Source: Candidatus Brocadiaceae bacterium S225
GTDB taxonomy: Bacteria; Planctomycetota; Brocadiia; Brocadiales; Scalinduaceae
DNA: 64,000 nt
Direction: 5' to 3'
Assembly: GCA_007859995.1 (NCBI GenBank)
Contig: SMSL01000004.1
Span: forward strand, 62,001-126,000
Both the position numbers and the translations under genes were made by a program. Below the pieces are notes generated by a model that saw only the letters and a list, made by a program, of their open reading frames with translations, was not told where the DNA came from and made no database searches. Positions 56,687-64,000 of this stretch are shown piece by piece (the stretch's first letter is position 1; each line of letters begins with the position of its first letter).

Positions 56687-57217
56687 CGTTTTCCATCTCC
56701 TAAAAAGGTTTCAAAGGCACAATTTTCAAACCACATTATATAAATAAATAATACTCTGTCAATAAAAAAAAATTTTAAAAATAAAGAAATTGTCAAGAGG
56801 TTGATTTTTTAGGCATCTATAAAAACTACTCTGTTGATTTGATTCGGTTTTTCCCAATTATAGGAAATGTAGTTGTCGCAGGCCATTACTATTCACCAGG
56901 CTATGAAATTAGCTAAGTAGTTTTCGTGTATGAATTTATAAGTGTATTAATTGCTGCCGTTTATGACTGGAGACAGGTAGTAGAAATCCTTGCAAAAGGG
57001 GAGTTATATGATACATTCCAGTTTCTATAACTTCAGAGATCCTGATCTCACGGATTCAATCTGATAACAAATCGTAATGCAAACGCAGGTTAGGCGGCAG
57101 TTCGAGTTTTTCAAGAAACCGTTTTCAGCTCATTTTTCGGTCTTATTAATGGATGCGGATATTTTCGGTGGATATGGCCAGAGAGCCTTCCTGCCCGACG
57201 GCAGGCAAGAAACCGCT
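56687..57217. other. 531-bp gap without supported gene
   Basis: AT-rich next to the PEP-CTERM gene. Near its right end CCTGCC-CGAC-GGCAGG (about 57190-57205) can form a small hairpin just past the desulfurase stop, without a T-run. Confidence 0.45.
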
Positions 57218-58402
57218 CTACGCCAGCTCTTTTTTCATTTCGTCTTCATACAAGGGTGACATCTGCCAGCACCGGTCTATAACCTTGGGAAGTGTTTCCA
57301 GGAAATAGTCAACGTCTTCTTCCGTATTGTCCTTTCCAAGGCTTACTGTAATTGAACCGTGGCATACGTCCGGTGGTACTCCAATCGCCGTAAGTACATG
57401 AGATGCCTGAAGGTCCGGTGAACTGCAGGCTGAACCACTGGCGATTGCTATACCGTTGTAATTTAAAAAGAGGACAAGTGATTCACCTTCGGCGAAAGAT
57501 ATCCAGAAGCTCACGTGCCCGGGTAACCGCTTTGTCAGGTGTCCGGTAAAGTGGAGATATTTTATCTTATCCGGAAGTGCTTTGATAATCTTGTCACGAA
57601 GCGGAGTAAGATGTTCTATGCGTGATGTCATCTCCGTTTTGGCAAGCTCGGCAGCCTTACCCATTCCAACGATTGCCGGTACGTTATCTGTTCCCGGTCT
57701 CAGCCCACCTTCCTGTGCTCCACCTTTAATTATGGAAACAATTTCAGTTCCTTCTTTTACATACAGGGCTGCAATACCTTTTGGGCCATAAAATGTGTGT
57801 GAGGTCAGGCTTAATGAATCTACGCCCAGTTCCGTTACGTCTACCGGGATAACTCCTGCTGTCGCAATCGCATCGGTATGGAATATAATACCCTTTTCTC
57901 TCGTTATCTTTCCTATCTCATCTACAGGCTGGATTACGCCTATCTCATTATTTGCATGCATAATTGAAACAAGGAACGTGTCCTTGTTTATAGCTTTTGC
58001 AACATCTTCAGGGTCTATCAGACCATCTTTGTCTACCTTTATGTATGACACTCTGAAACCATCTTTTTCCAGTTCTCGTGCAGTGAACAAGATTGAGTAA
58101 TGTTCAATTTCTGAAATAATTATGTGTTTTCCTCTGTCTCTGTTCGCGAGAGCTAAACCTCTTAAAGCAAGGTTATTTGATTCACTTCCCGTAAAGGTAA
58201 AGATTATCTCTTCCGGTTTGGCATTAATCAGGTCAGCAACCTTTGCTCTCGCTTCGTCAACGGCTTTTTTGGCCCTGAGTCCATATGAATGCAGATGAGA
58301 AGATGGGTTGCCGAAATTTTCTGTAAAAAAAGGTAACATCTCTTCCACTACTCTTGGATCTGTAGGTGTCGTTGACATGTGATCCATATAAACTTTTCTC
58401 AT
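57218..58402 (-). CDS. cysteine desulfurase-like protein lacking the PLP lysine
   Basis: 394 residues, NifS/IscS-like along its full length: DHMSTTPTDPRVVEEM, TFTGSESNNLAL, HANNEIGVIQP and GLRPGTDNVP. The conserved SGHKxYGPKG reads TSHTFYGPKG, so T203 replaces the Schiff-base lysine; A180 replaces the Gln that normally contacts PLP. The catalytic-loop cysteine C326 (ASGSACSSPD) is retained. Archaeoglobus IscS also lacks this lysine and serves in iron-sulfur assembly as a scaffold partner. A similar non-PLP role is inferred here. It is upstream-adjacent to desulforedoxin, CcdA-like and thioredoxin genes on the same strand. Confidence 0.88.
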   Translation of the reverse strand: MRKVYMDHMSTTPTDPRVVEEMLPFFTENFGNPSSHLHSYGLRAKKAVDEARAKVADLINAKPEEIIFTFTGSESNNLALRGLALANRDRGKHIIISEIEHYSILFTARELEKDGFRVSYIKVDKDGLIDPEDVAKAINKDTFLVSIMHANNEIGVIQPVDEIGKITREKGIIFHTDAIATAGVIPVDVTELGVDSLSLTSHTFYGPKGIAALYVKEGTEIVSIIKGGAQEGGLRPGTDNVPAIVGMGKAAELAKTEMTSRIEHLTPLRDKIIKALPDKIKYLHFTGHLTKRLPGHVSFWISFAEGESLVLFLNYNGIAIASGSACSSPDLQASHVLTAIGVPPDVCHGSITVSLGKDNTEEDVDYFLETLPKVIDRCWQMSPLYEDEMKKELA

Positions 58403-58571
58403 TGTACGTTCCCTTCTGTAATTTCCGGTACCATCAAATCCTGACCTTCCTGATTATCATGTATCTCGTACTTTTCGGATTAAGTAAATGTTTAGGTATT
58501 TCAAAGTTGCCTGAAATTGTCGGCGGGTTTCTTACCCGGCATTTTTGAACTTTAGGCACTTCAAACTTAAA

Positions 58572-58586
58572 TGCGGCTATGCCGCA
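58572..58586 (-). terminator. weak hairpin after the desulforedoxin gene
   Basis: TGCGGC-TAT-GCCGCA, a perfect six-base stem with a three-base loop, six bases past the desulforedoxin stop on the minus strand. The following T-run is poor (TTTAAGTTT). Confidence 0.5.
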
Positions 58587-58591
58587 CTATA

Positions 58592-58711
58592 CTATTCCTG
58601 TAAAGTCATTGGTTGTCCGCAACACTCTAATGTGCCGGCGCCACCCTCTTTTACCTCAACTATTGCACCACATATGTCACATTCATATACTTCACTGGTT
58701 TCTGTTGGCAT
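58592..58711 (-). CDS. desulforedoxin-like protein, 39 residues
   Basis: A tiny rubredoxin-type iron protein, reading [20 protein letters not shown] then [19 protein letters not shown]. Four iron-binding cysteines are in the C-x2-C (11, 14) and C-C (30, 31) arrangement of desulforedoxin and of the N-terminal domain of desulfoferrodoxin; CGQPM is characteristic. ATG follows AAGGAG by six bases. The superoxide reductase domain is absent, so it probably works as an electron carrier. Cytoplasmic. It lies downstream of the CcdA-like and thioredoxin genes, in a small redox cluster. Confidence 0.85.
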   Translation of the reverse strand: MPTETSEVYECDICGAIVEVKEGGAGTLECCGQPMTLQE

Positions 58712-58794
58712 GGTTTTCTCCTTTTGTTAATTGTTAATATTTAAAATCAGTTTTCCCCGCTCAGTGAATTGGGGATGCATGGAACTACTATTAA

Positions 58795-59499
58795 TTATAC
58801 TAATAATTTTCCTGCTGTTATCAGGAAATATTCTCCTACTGCAATCATCAGCCATCCAAAGAATTTCTTGATAATTACACTCCAGTTTCCACTTTTTGGC
58901 AGACTCGACATAAAACCTGCAAACGTACCTGCGATTATTAAGAGAGTGCCTAACCCTATAGAAAAAACAAAGAGTAGGCCGACACCGTAGGCAACCTGCT
59001 GCTTTGCGGCAACAAATGTCAAGACAACTCCCAGCACTGGTGCGGTACATGGCGCAGCAACGGTTCCCGCGAGAAGACCAACCAGGAATGCGCCGGTACG
59101 TCCGCCCTTGTTACCAGTTTGTCTGCCGGCCAAAAAAGATGGCATGGGTATTGTAATAACATCTAACATTGACAAACCTAAAAAGATAAAGACGTTGGCG
59201 ACGACAATGTAAAGTATGGGATTTGTTGAGGTAGATCCGAAGAATTTACCTGTCAAAGCTGCAAACGCACCCAGTGCGGCATATGTTACTGCCATTCCCA
59301 ACACATAAAACAGCGAGAGGGAAAGTCCCTTTAGTTTAGAATCACCGCTGCGTCCGCCAATATAGGCGATCGTTATCGGTATCATAGGGTAAACGCAGGG
59401 AGTGAAGCTGGTAAGCACTCCGCCCAGGAAAACCGCTATGAAGGCAAGAAGCGGAGACGAACCAAGGTAGCCTTCCAGCCCTTGTAGAAAACTTTCCAT
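58795..59499 (-). CDS. CcdA/DsbD-like thiol-disulfide transmembrane protein
   Basis: Passes reducing equivalents from cytoplasmic thioredoxin across the inner membrane, for cytochrome c maturation or periplasmic disulfide reduction. 234 residues, six membrane helices. The two redox cysteines lie in FTPCVYPMIP (C35) and AAPCTAPVLG (C151). No fused periplasmic thioredoxin domains. The gene starts 15 bases after trxA, so thioredoxin is its likely electron donor. c-type heme proteins in the window need such a system. Confidence 0.92.
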   Translation of the reverse strand: MESFLQGLEGYLGSSPLLAFIAVFLGGVLTSFTPCVYPMIPITIAYIGGRSGDSKLKGLSLSLFYVLGMAVTYAALGAFAALTGKFFGSTSTNPILYIVVANVFIFLGLSMLDVITIPMPSFLAGRQTGNKGGRTGAFLVGLLAGTVAAPCTAPVLGVVLTFVAAKQQVAYGVGLLFVFSIGLGTLLIIAGTFAGFMSSLPKSGNWSVIIKKFFGWLMIAVGEYFLITAGKLLV

Positions 59500-59514
59500 A
59501 TCGATCTTTCCTTA

Positions 59515-59841
59515 TTAAGCCTCTTCAAGTTTTTGCTTAAGTTTGCTCTTGCTTGTCACACCTATCATTGTTTCCTTCACTTCACCATTGCTAAACAGTA
59601 TAAGAGTAGGCACAGACAAAACACCATACTTTACTGCCAGATCTTTGTTTCCTTCTGCATCTATATCAACTTTTGCGAATTTAACCTTCCCATCAAATTC
59701 CTCAGCTAATTGGCTAAGAATAGGTCCCTGTGTTTTGCATGGACCACACCAATCCGCATAAAAATCAACCAGGACGGGTGTATCCGCCTGAATAACAGCT
59801 TGTTCGAAATCTTCGTTTGTTACTGCCTGTAAGCTTGACAT
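59515..59841 (-). CDS. trxA: thioredoxin
   Basis: 108 residues, a standard thioredoxin. Active site W31-C32-G-P-C35 (DFYADWCGPCK), cis-proline in SVPTLILF, and GVTSKSKLKQKL end helix. Cytoplasmic disulfide reductant. First gene of trxA-ccdA-like unit. ATG with GGAGA ribosome binding site. Confidence 0.95.
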   Translation of the reverse strand: MSSLQAVTNEDFEQAVIQADTPVLVDFYADWCGPCKTQGPILSQLAEEFDGKVKFAKVDIDAEGNKDLAVKYGVLSVPTLILFSNGEVKETMIGVTSKSKLKQKLEEA

Positions 59842-60378
59842 TATTTACCGTTCTCCTTTCATAAATGTTTGTTTCCAATTCTATTGAATCATGTTGATAC
59901 TGTCTACCAGATTATCATTTTCATGTTGGAGGTTGACTTCCATGAGAATATGAATCGACAGACAACTTGCTGAAATTACTCACGTTAGAATACTGGCGAC
60001 TCTTAAATGTACTCATTTCATTCTATTCTGTATTATGGAAAAAGCAAGCAAAACTTGAACTATCTGAGACAGGATTAATGAAGAAACACAACATGACCCG
60101 ACATCTGTAGTAAAAACAAGTAAATACGGTCTTCGGGCAACAAACTACGTAGTTGGAAAGAGAGGATATACAGGCGTGTTGGGAGCATTCCCATTTTATT
60201 GTATATAAAAGAGGTGGATTCACTTCGTTTAATCCACCGCACCATACGTTTGCTTATCTGGTGGATTAAGGCCGGAAACCGAATCCACGTATTCATGAGT
60301 ATCATACCTGATTTCCAAAAAAAATTGGAATGCTCCCTTATAGAACCGGATCAGTTTTTGGAAGGCATGTCTATCGTC
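59842..60378. other. 537-bp gap without supported gene
   Basis: No gene recognised. A GGTGGATT...AATCCACC hairpin lies near 60212-60239 and a second GGTGGATT copy follows at about 60260, giving a short partly repeated palindrome. Confidence 0.45.
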
Positions 60379-62139
60379 TTACATCCTTTTTTTGTACTTT
60401 ATTTCCTTAAATCTAATTTTGAATTCTGTCCCTTTGCTCCTATTCAGTTCTATCTTACCATGAAGCTGGTTTTCCGCTAAATTGGTTACAAGCCGCAAAC
60501 CTAGTGACTCGGTATCCCTGAAATCCAGGTCGTTGGGGAAATTAACACCGTCATTGCTTACTATTATTTCAAGCTCATCGTTATCCAGTGAACGTAAAGA
60601 TATATTGATTTCACCATCTCTGCCTTCGGGAAAAGCGTATTTCAGAGAATTTGAGATCAGCTCATTGATAATTAGACCACATGGAATGGCGGTTTCAATT
60701 GCGAAGAAAAAAGTTTTGATATTAATCTTTAAAGTAATTTTATTAGTATCCATTTTATAAGATAGAAGCAATCCATTTACCAGTGACTTAACATAGTCAT
60801 TGAAATCAATATTTGATAAATCTTTAGATCGGTAAAGATTTTCGTGAATAAGAGCCATCGCTTTTATCCTGTCCTGGCTCTCTTTAACCATTTCAATATA
60901 CTTTTCATCTTTTATGTATTTACATTGAAGACTGAGCAAGCTGGAAATAACCTGCATATTATTCTTGACTCTATGAAAAATCTCACGCATAAGTAACTCT
61001 TTTTCGTTAAGGAGTTCCTTGAGTTTGATCGTCATTGAATTAAATGATTCAACTACCTCTCCTATCTCGTCATTCCTTTTACCAATTGCTATTGGATGCT
61101 CTAAATTACCATTTGCAATCCTTTTGATCCCTTCTGTCATTTTCTTTATAATTACATTCATTTTAGCAGAAATAACAAATCCCAGAAAAAGTACGAGAAA
61201 AAATACCCCACCTCCCGAGAACACAAATATATATTTAATCTTTGTCAATGGCAAGAAAGCCTCTTTAACGCTTTTCTCCGCAATAATTACCCAGTTTGCT
61301 TCAGGTACAAACAATGCCGAACCTAATACCGGAACACCCTTGTAATTTTTATATATATCGGATAACTCTTCTTTTGAAACCAAAACTTCCTGTACTTCCT
61401 TAGTATCAACTATCTGATTAAAAATTACACCATTACTTGCATCAGCTATTTTTATCTTGTCTCTGTTGACAATATATATTTCACCGAAAGGTCCAAAACC
61501 TTCTTTATCAGGGTGGTGCATATATTGGTTAAGTACACCCTGAAGGATGTCGCCTTTTACCTTCGTTACTATCACCCCTAAAGGCCGTTGCAAGATTCTT
61601 TCTGTTAATAAGGTAGAAAACACTAAATGAAAAGCGTCACGTGTTTCTGAGCTTTGAAGGGCATCTGAAAAATAAGGGCCTTTATTCTCAAGTAAAACGA
61701 ATGGGATTCTGAAGTAGTCTTCGTGCGATCTGTCAGCACCTATCTCTTCTTTAGAAGTTGAAGCAATAACCTTTCCTTTCTGATTAAGAATCTCGATCTC
61801 AAGAATATCAGGGTCTAATCTTTTCTTATTTACTATTAAGTGGGTATTTAGTTCTTCGTTTATTTGAAAAGATTCAGGAGGCATTTGGTTAATCTGTTCT
61901 ACACGGTCTCTGATAAAACCATCTGAGCTGAAATCTGCAACCCTGCATCTTCTTTTGGATAGTAAGAGACCCAACTGGTTATTAAGGCTATATGACATAG
62001 ACCTCAGTTGCCCGAATACTTCATCTCGTGTTCTGTCATGGACGTGTTTGTAAACTATAGTACCTGCAATACCAAGGGGTACGAGAGACATCAATAAAAA
62101 CAGACAAAATAGTTTAAAACCAACCTTTGTGTACCTCAT
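60379..62139 (-). CDS. membrane sensor histidine kinase (dCache-HAMP-HisKA_2)
   Basis: 586 residues from the ATG at 62139, which follows GAGGTG; an upstream TTG (62172) is less likely. TM1 (about 8-28), periplasmic dCache-like sensor (about 35-275), TM2 (about 282-305), HAMP (about 305-360), then the HisKA_2 dimer-phosphoacceptor (EIFHRVKNNMQVISSLLSLQ) and HATPase_c (GLIINELISNSLKYAF; ESLGLRLVTNLAENQLHG). Close to the response regulator at 62884 and to another kinase at the window end. Confidence 0.9.
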   Translation of the reverse strand: MRYTKVGFKLFCLFLLMSLVPLGIAGTIVYKHVHDRTRDEVFGQLRSMSYSLNNQLGLLLSKRRCRVADFSSDGFIRDRVEQINQMPPESFQINEELNTHLIVNKKRLDPDILEIEILNQKGKVIASTSKEEIGADRSHEDYFRIPFVLLENKGPYFSDALQSSETRDAFHLVFSTLLTERILQRPLGVIVTKVKGDILQGVLNQYMHHPDKEGFGPFGEIYIVNRDKIKIADASNGVIFNQIVDTKEVQEVLVSKEELSDIYKNYKGVPVLGSALFVPEANWVIIAEKSVKEAFLPLTKIKYIFVFSGGGVFFLVLFLGFVISAKMNVIIKKMTEGIKRIANGNLEHPIAIGKRNDEIGEVVESFNSMTIKLKELLNEKELLMREIFHRVKNNMQVISSLLSLQCKYIKDEKYIEMVKESQDRIKAMALIHENLYRSKDLSNIDFNDYVKSLVNGLLLSYKMDTNKITLKINIKTFFFAIETAIPCGLIINELISNSLKYAFPEGRDGEINISLRSLDNDELEIIVSNDGVNFPNDLDFRDTESLGLRLVTNLAENQLHGKIELNRSKGTEFKIRFKEIKYKKRM

Positions 62140-62197
62140 TTTACACCTCGATCTAACCAATAAGTCACACAAACATCAAGATTAACGGTTGATATAA

Positions 62198-62833
62198 TCA
62201 AAGATGAAAGTTTATTTCAAGTGGCACCATAATGCTTATTCCGCCACGAACGTCTCCTTCTTTATACCCAAATGCCTGATCATATGGATATTTTCTCTCC
62301 AGAAATTTTCTTATTTCAGGTCGTGTTTTATCTTTTGAGGTATGACATTTCAAACACGCCTTTTCAACATAAATTGGTTTCATGTATCTATAGATTTTCC
62401 TGCCATCTATCTCCAGGATCTCGCCAAACCCTGTACCTTTTGGATATTTTGACAGCTCGAATTTATTTAATATTTTCTTTTCCCACTCATCGGGTTTATT
62501 ATTAAGATTCCTGAGATTAAGGCTCGTCTGCTTTAGTTTATATCCGGTCATCAAACTGAAATCATTGGCGATTTCCGAACCAACCAGGGCAGGTACAAAG
62601 CCTTTGAAGTAGTAGTTTCCCGTTACCGGGTCTATATTTATAAGGTCCTGGTTCTTTGCTATAACACTTCTCGTGGCAACTAACATGTTAATTGTTGAAT
62701 CTGCCAATTTTTGCAAGCATTTCATCTGATTATTTTCTATGTCTTGGGAATAGGCATGTTTATTACTAATAATGGATATTGAAATTACAAGTACAAGCAT
62801 TGATAACGATGATTTAATCAACTTGGAACACAT
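62198..62833 (-). CDS. periplasmic c-type heme sensor protein (DUF3365/Tll0287-like)
   Basis: 211 residues. A TTG fifteen bases upstream is in frame, but the ATG at 62833 follows GGAGG with proper spacing. Signal peptide (about 1-29). One heme-c attachment motif C160-L-K-C-H164, preceded by the domain's typical helical region and followed by YDQAFGYKEGDVRGGISIMVPLE. Such proteins sense redox state or small ligands. It stands between a kinase and a response regulator on the same strand, so it may be a separate sensor for that pathway. Confidence 0.87.
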   Translation of the reverse strand: MCSKLIKSSLSMLVLVISISIISNKHAYSQDIENNQMKCLQKLADSTINMLVATRSVIAKNQDLINIDPVTGNYYFKGFVPALVGSEIANDFSLMTGYKLKQTSLNLRNLNNKPDEWEKKILNKFELSKYPKGTGFGEILEIDGRKIYRYMKPIYVEKACLKCHTSKDKTRPEIRKFLERKYPYDQAFGYKEGDVRGGISIMVPLEINFHL

Positions 62834-62883
62834 AATGTTTACCTCCAATAATAATTGTTTCTAAGAGCCTCTTGCTTTTTACC

Positions 62884-63387
62884 TTACTTCCAATTGCCAT
62901 CTGAATCTCGTATCCTTTTGCAGGAAGGGCAGACCGGAAGTAAGCCGGACAATGATGTAATCTTTGGAAGGGCGCCTTGTAGCTCTTCAATGAACCGCTT
63001 TCTCTCCTTTTCCATCCTATGCTTGTACATGGCAATTTCAATTGATATTTTCAAGTCTTCATTTACAAAAGGCTTGACGATGTATCCGAACGGTTCAGTT
63101 ATGCTAGCCCGTTCCAGAATTTTATCGTCGGTATAAGCTGTTAGATAGATAACTGGAATATTAAAACGGGAACGGATTTCATTAGCGGCTCCTATACCGT
63201 CCATTTCGCCTTCCAGCACAATATCCATCAATACTAAATCCGGCTTATCTTTCTCCGCATTTTGAACCGCCTCCTCTCCTGAAGATGACATGGAGGTTAC
63301 CTCATATTTCATGCTTTGTAATACCATCCTGATTTCTTCCGCAATCATCCATTCATCTTCCACAATCATTATTCTTGTTTTTGTCAT
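62884..63387 (-). CDS. response regulator, receiver domain with short C-terminal tail
   Basis: 167 residues. Receiver domain (1-125) with D10/D11 pocket, phospho-acceptor D55 (LVLMDIVLEG), T83 and K105 (YIVKPF). After a coiled coil, the tail GLLPVCPSCKRIRDSDGNWK resembles the start of a conserved regulator tail but stops early. No DNA-binding domain, so an output by protein contact is likely. GGAGGAG ribosome binding site. Downstream of the truncated kinase gene and upstream of the heme protein. Confidence 0.9.
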   Translation of the reverse strand: MTKTRIMIVEDEWMIAEEIRMVLQSMKYEVTSMSSSGEEAVQNAEKDKPDLVLMDIVLEGEMDGIGAANEIRSRFNIPVIYLTAYTDDKILERASITEPFGYIVKPFVNEDLKISIEIAMYKHRMEKERKRFIEELQGALPKITSLSGLLPVCPSCKRIRDSDGNWK

Positions 63388-63539
63388 CGTCGTCTCCTCC
63401 TCCTGTCAAAAATTCACAATTTCCCCAATCGGGCATTTTAAAAGTATTATAATCTTTTTATTTATTTTAAATAAATCCTAATTCATATACTTCATAATGA
63501 TTTCCGGTATTTTGCGTGAGACTATAACTAACAAGGGAG

Positions 63540-63998
63540 TTATATATTCCGGGCATTAACTCTATCCTTGTATTCTTTCTCTTTAAAAATTATCTGGAAT
63601 TCTGTTCCGTTTTTCCTGTTTATAGTAACTGTGCCATGTAGCGAACGTTCTGTTAAATTGGTTATCATTCGCAAACCTAAAGATTCAGCCTTTTTAATAT
63701 CAAGGCTATCAGGAAGCCCAACTCCGTTATCACTGACTATCAATTCTTTCTTGCCATTATCAAGTAAACGAAGAGATATCCTGATCTCGCCGTCTTTGTC
63801 AGGTCTGAATGCATATTTCAGGCAATTTGTGACCAGTTCATTGATGATTAATCCGGTGGGTATGGCGGTATCAATTCCCAGAGAAATATTTTCAATATCC
63901 ATCTTCAACGAAATCCTGGAAGTACTCACTTTGTAGGAGACGAACAGGTCGTTTACCAGATTTTTGATATAGTCATTGAAATCAACATTAGCAAAATC
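63540..63998 (-). CDS. histidine kinase, C-terminal part (5' end outside window)
   Basis: Frame open to the window edge; a GTG at 63929 is internal. Visible: the end of the HisKA_2 region (FANVDFNDYIKNLVNDLFVSYK) and an HATPase_c domain (GLIINELVTNCLKYAF, SDNGVGLP, ESLGLRMITNLTERSLHGTV). Closely similar to the C-terminal part of the kinase at 60379-62139, so the two are paralogues with different (unseen) sensor parts. Confidence 0.9.
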   Translation of the reverse strand, partial: DFANVDFNDYIKNLVNDLFVSYKVSTSRISLKMDIENISLGIDTAIPTGLIINELVTNCLKYAFRPDKDGEIRISLRLLDNGKKELIVSDNGVGLPDSLDIKKAESLGLRMITNLTERSLHGTVTINRKNGTEFQIIFKEKEYKDRVNARNI

Positions 63999-64000
63999 TT

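Noticed and set aside
57077-57259. 60-codon frame overlapping the end of the lysine-less desulfurase
   Set aside because: Antisense to a well-supported gene at its end, with no similarity to any family.
1-64000. tRNA, rRNA or CRISPR features
   Set aside because: I looked for T-arm-like GGTTCGAATCC sequences, rRNA blocks and regularly spaced repeats and found none convincing. A dedicated scan (tRNAscan, Infernal) could still find something.

Overview
The window reads as a chromosomal segment of an AT-rich Gram-negative bacterium, most plausibly a planctomycete of the anammox group (Candidatus Scalindua / Brocadiales-like). This is an inference from gene content: periplasmic c-type heme sensors, a SWIB-domain protein, a PEP-CTERM protein, a sulfatase, a Wza/Wzz-type polysaccharide export system and a shortened PheT. 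No rRNA, tRNA or CRISPR array was recognised.

Layout. (1) 1-5411: translation operon thrS(3' end)-infC-rpmI-rplT, a terminator, then pheS-pheT. infC appears to start at an AUU codon. PheT lacks the N-terminal OB-fold tRNA-binding insert. (2) 5445-8027: chemoreceptor with a periplasmic c-heme domain and a duplicated signalling tip. (3) 8373-15196: the most striking block. An OpuC/EgtUV-like ABC transporter (ATPase plus a fused binding protein-permease) is followed by an EgtD-type histidine methyltransferase and a 1135-residue fusion of a molybdopterin oxidoreductase with a cysteine desulfurase. Together they look like an anaerobic ergothioneine synthesis and transport locus. (4) 15380-27632: small accessory genes (PepF, SRAP, SWIB, DUF6172-like, VF530, an SDR with a zinc ribbon, DUF1566, RsmE, a seven-EF-hand protein, a YefM/YoeB toxin-antitoxin pair with its operator), with several palindromic or MITE-like repeats between them.

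(5) 28001-52234: a sulfatase and a large surface-polysaccharide locus. It holds three paralogous radical SAM/SPASM proteins, a Wzx flippase, a sulfotransferase, methyltransferases, three family 2 glycosyltransferases, an O-antigen ligase/polymerase, a priming sugar transferase, a UGM-like flavoprotein, a Wzz-like protein, a B12-radical SAM protein, rfbC, rfbA, an RfbD fused to a PilZ domain, and a Wza-like exporter. (6) 52235-55972: a decayed region carrying a complete 2.0-kb insertion sequence with 17-bp terminal inverted repeats and a 6-bp target duplication. (7) 55973-64000: PEP-CTERM protein; a cysteine desulfurase homologue lacking the PLP lysine; a redox cluster (a 39-residue desulforedoxin, a CcdA/DsbD-like protein, thioredoxin); and a sensory cluster (histidine kinase, c-heme sensor, response regulator, second kinase cut by the window end).

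How it fits together. Sulfur and redox chemistry recurs: the proposed ergothioneine synthase carries its own desulfurase, a second desulfurase homologue may act as a scaffold, and the thioredoxin/CcdA/desulforedoxin genes handle thiols. The polysaccharide locus has most of the steps of a Wzx/Wzy-type pathway (priming, glycosyl transfer, flipping, polymerisation, length control, export), with sulfation and radical SAM modification, and one nucleotide-sugar enzyme that may respond to c-di-GMP. rfbB, needed for dTDP-rhamnose, is not in the window.
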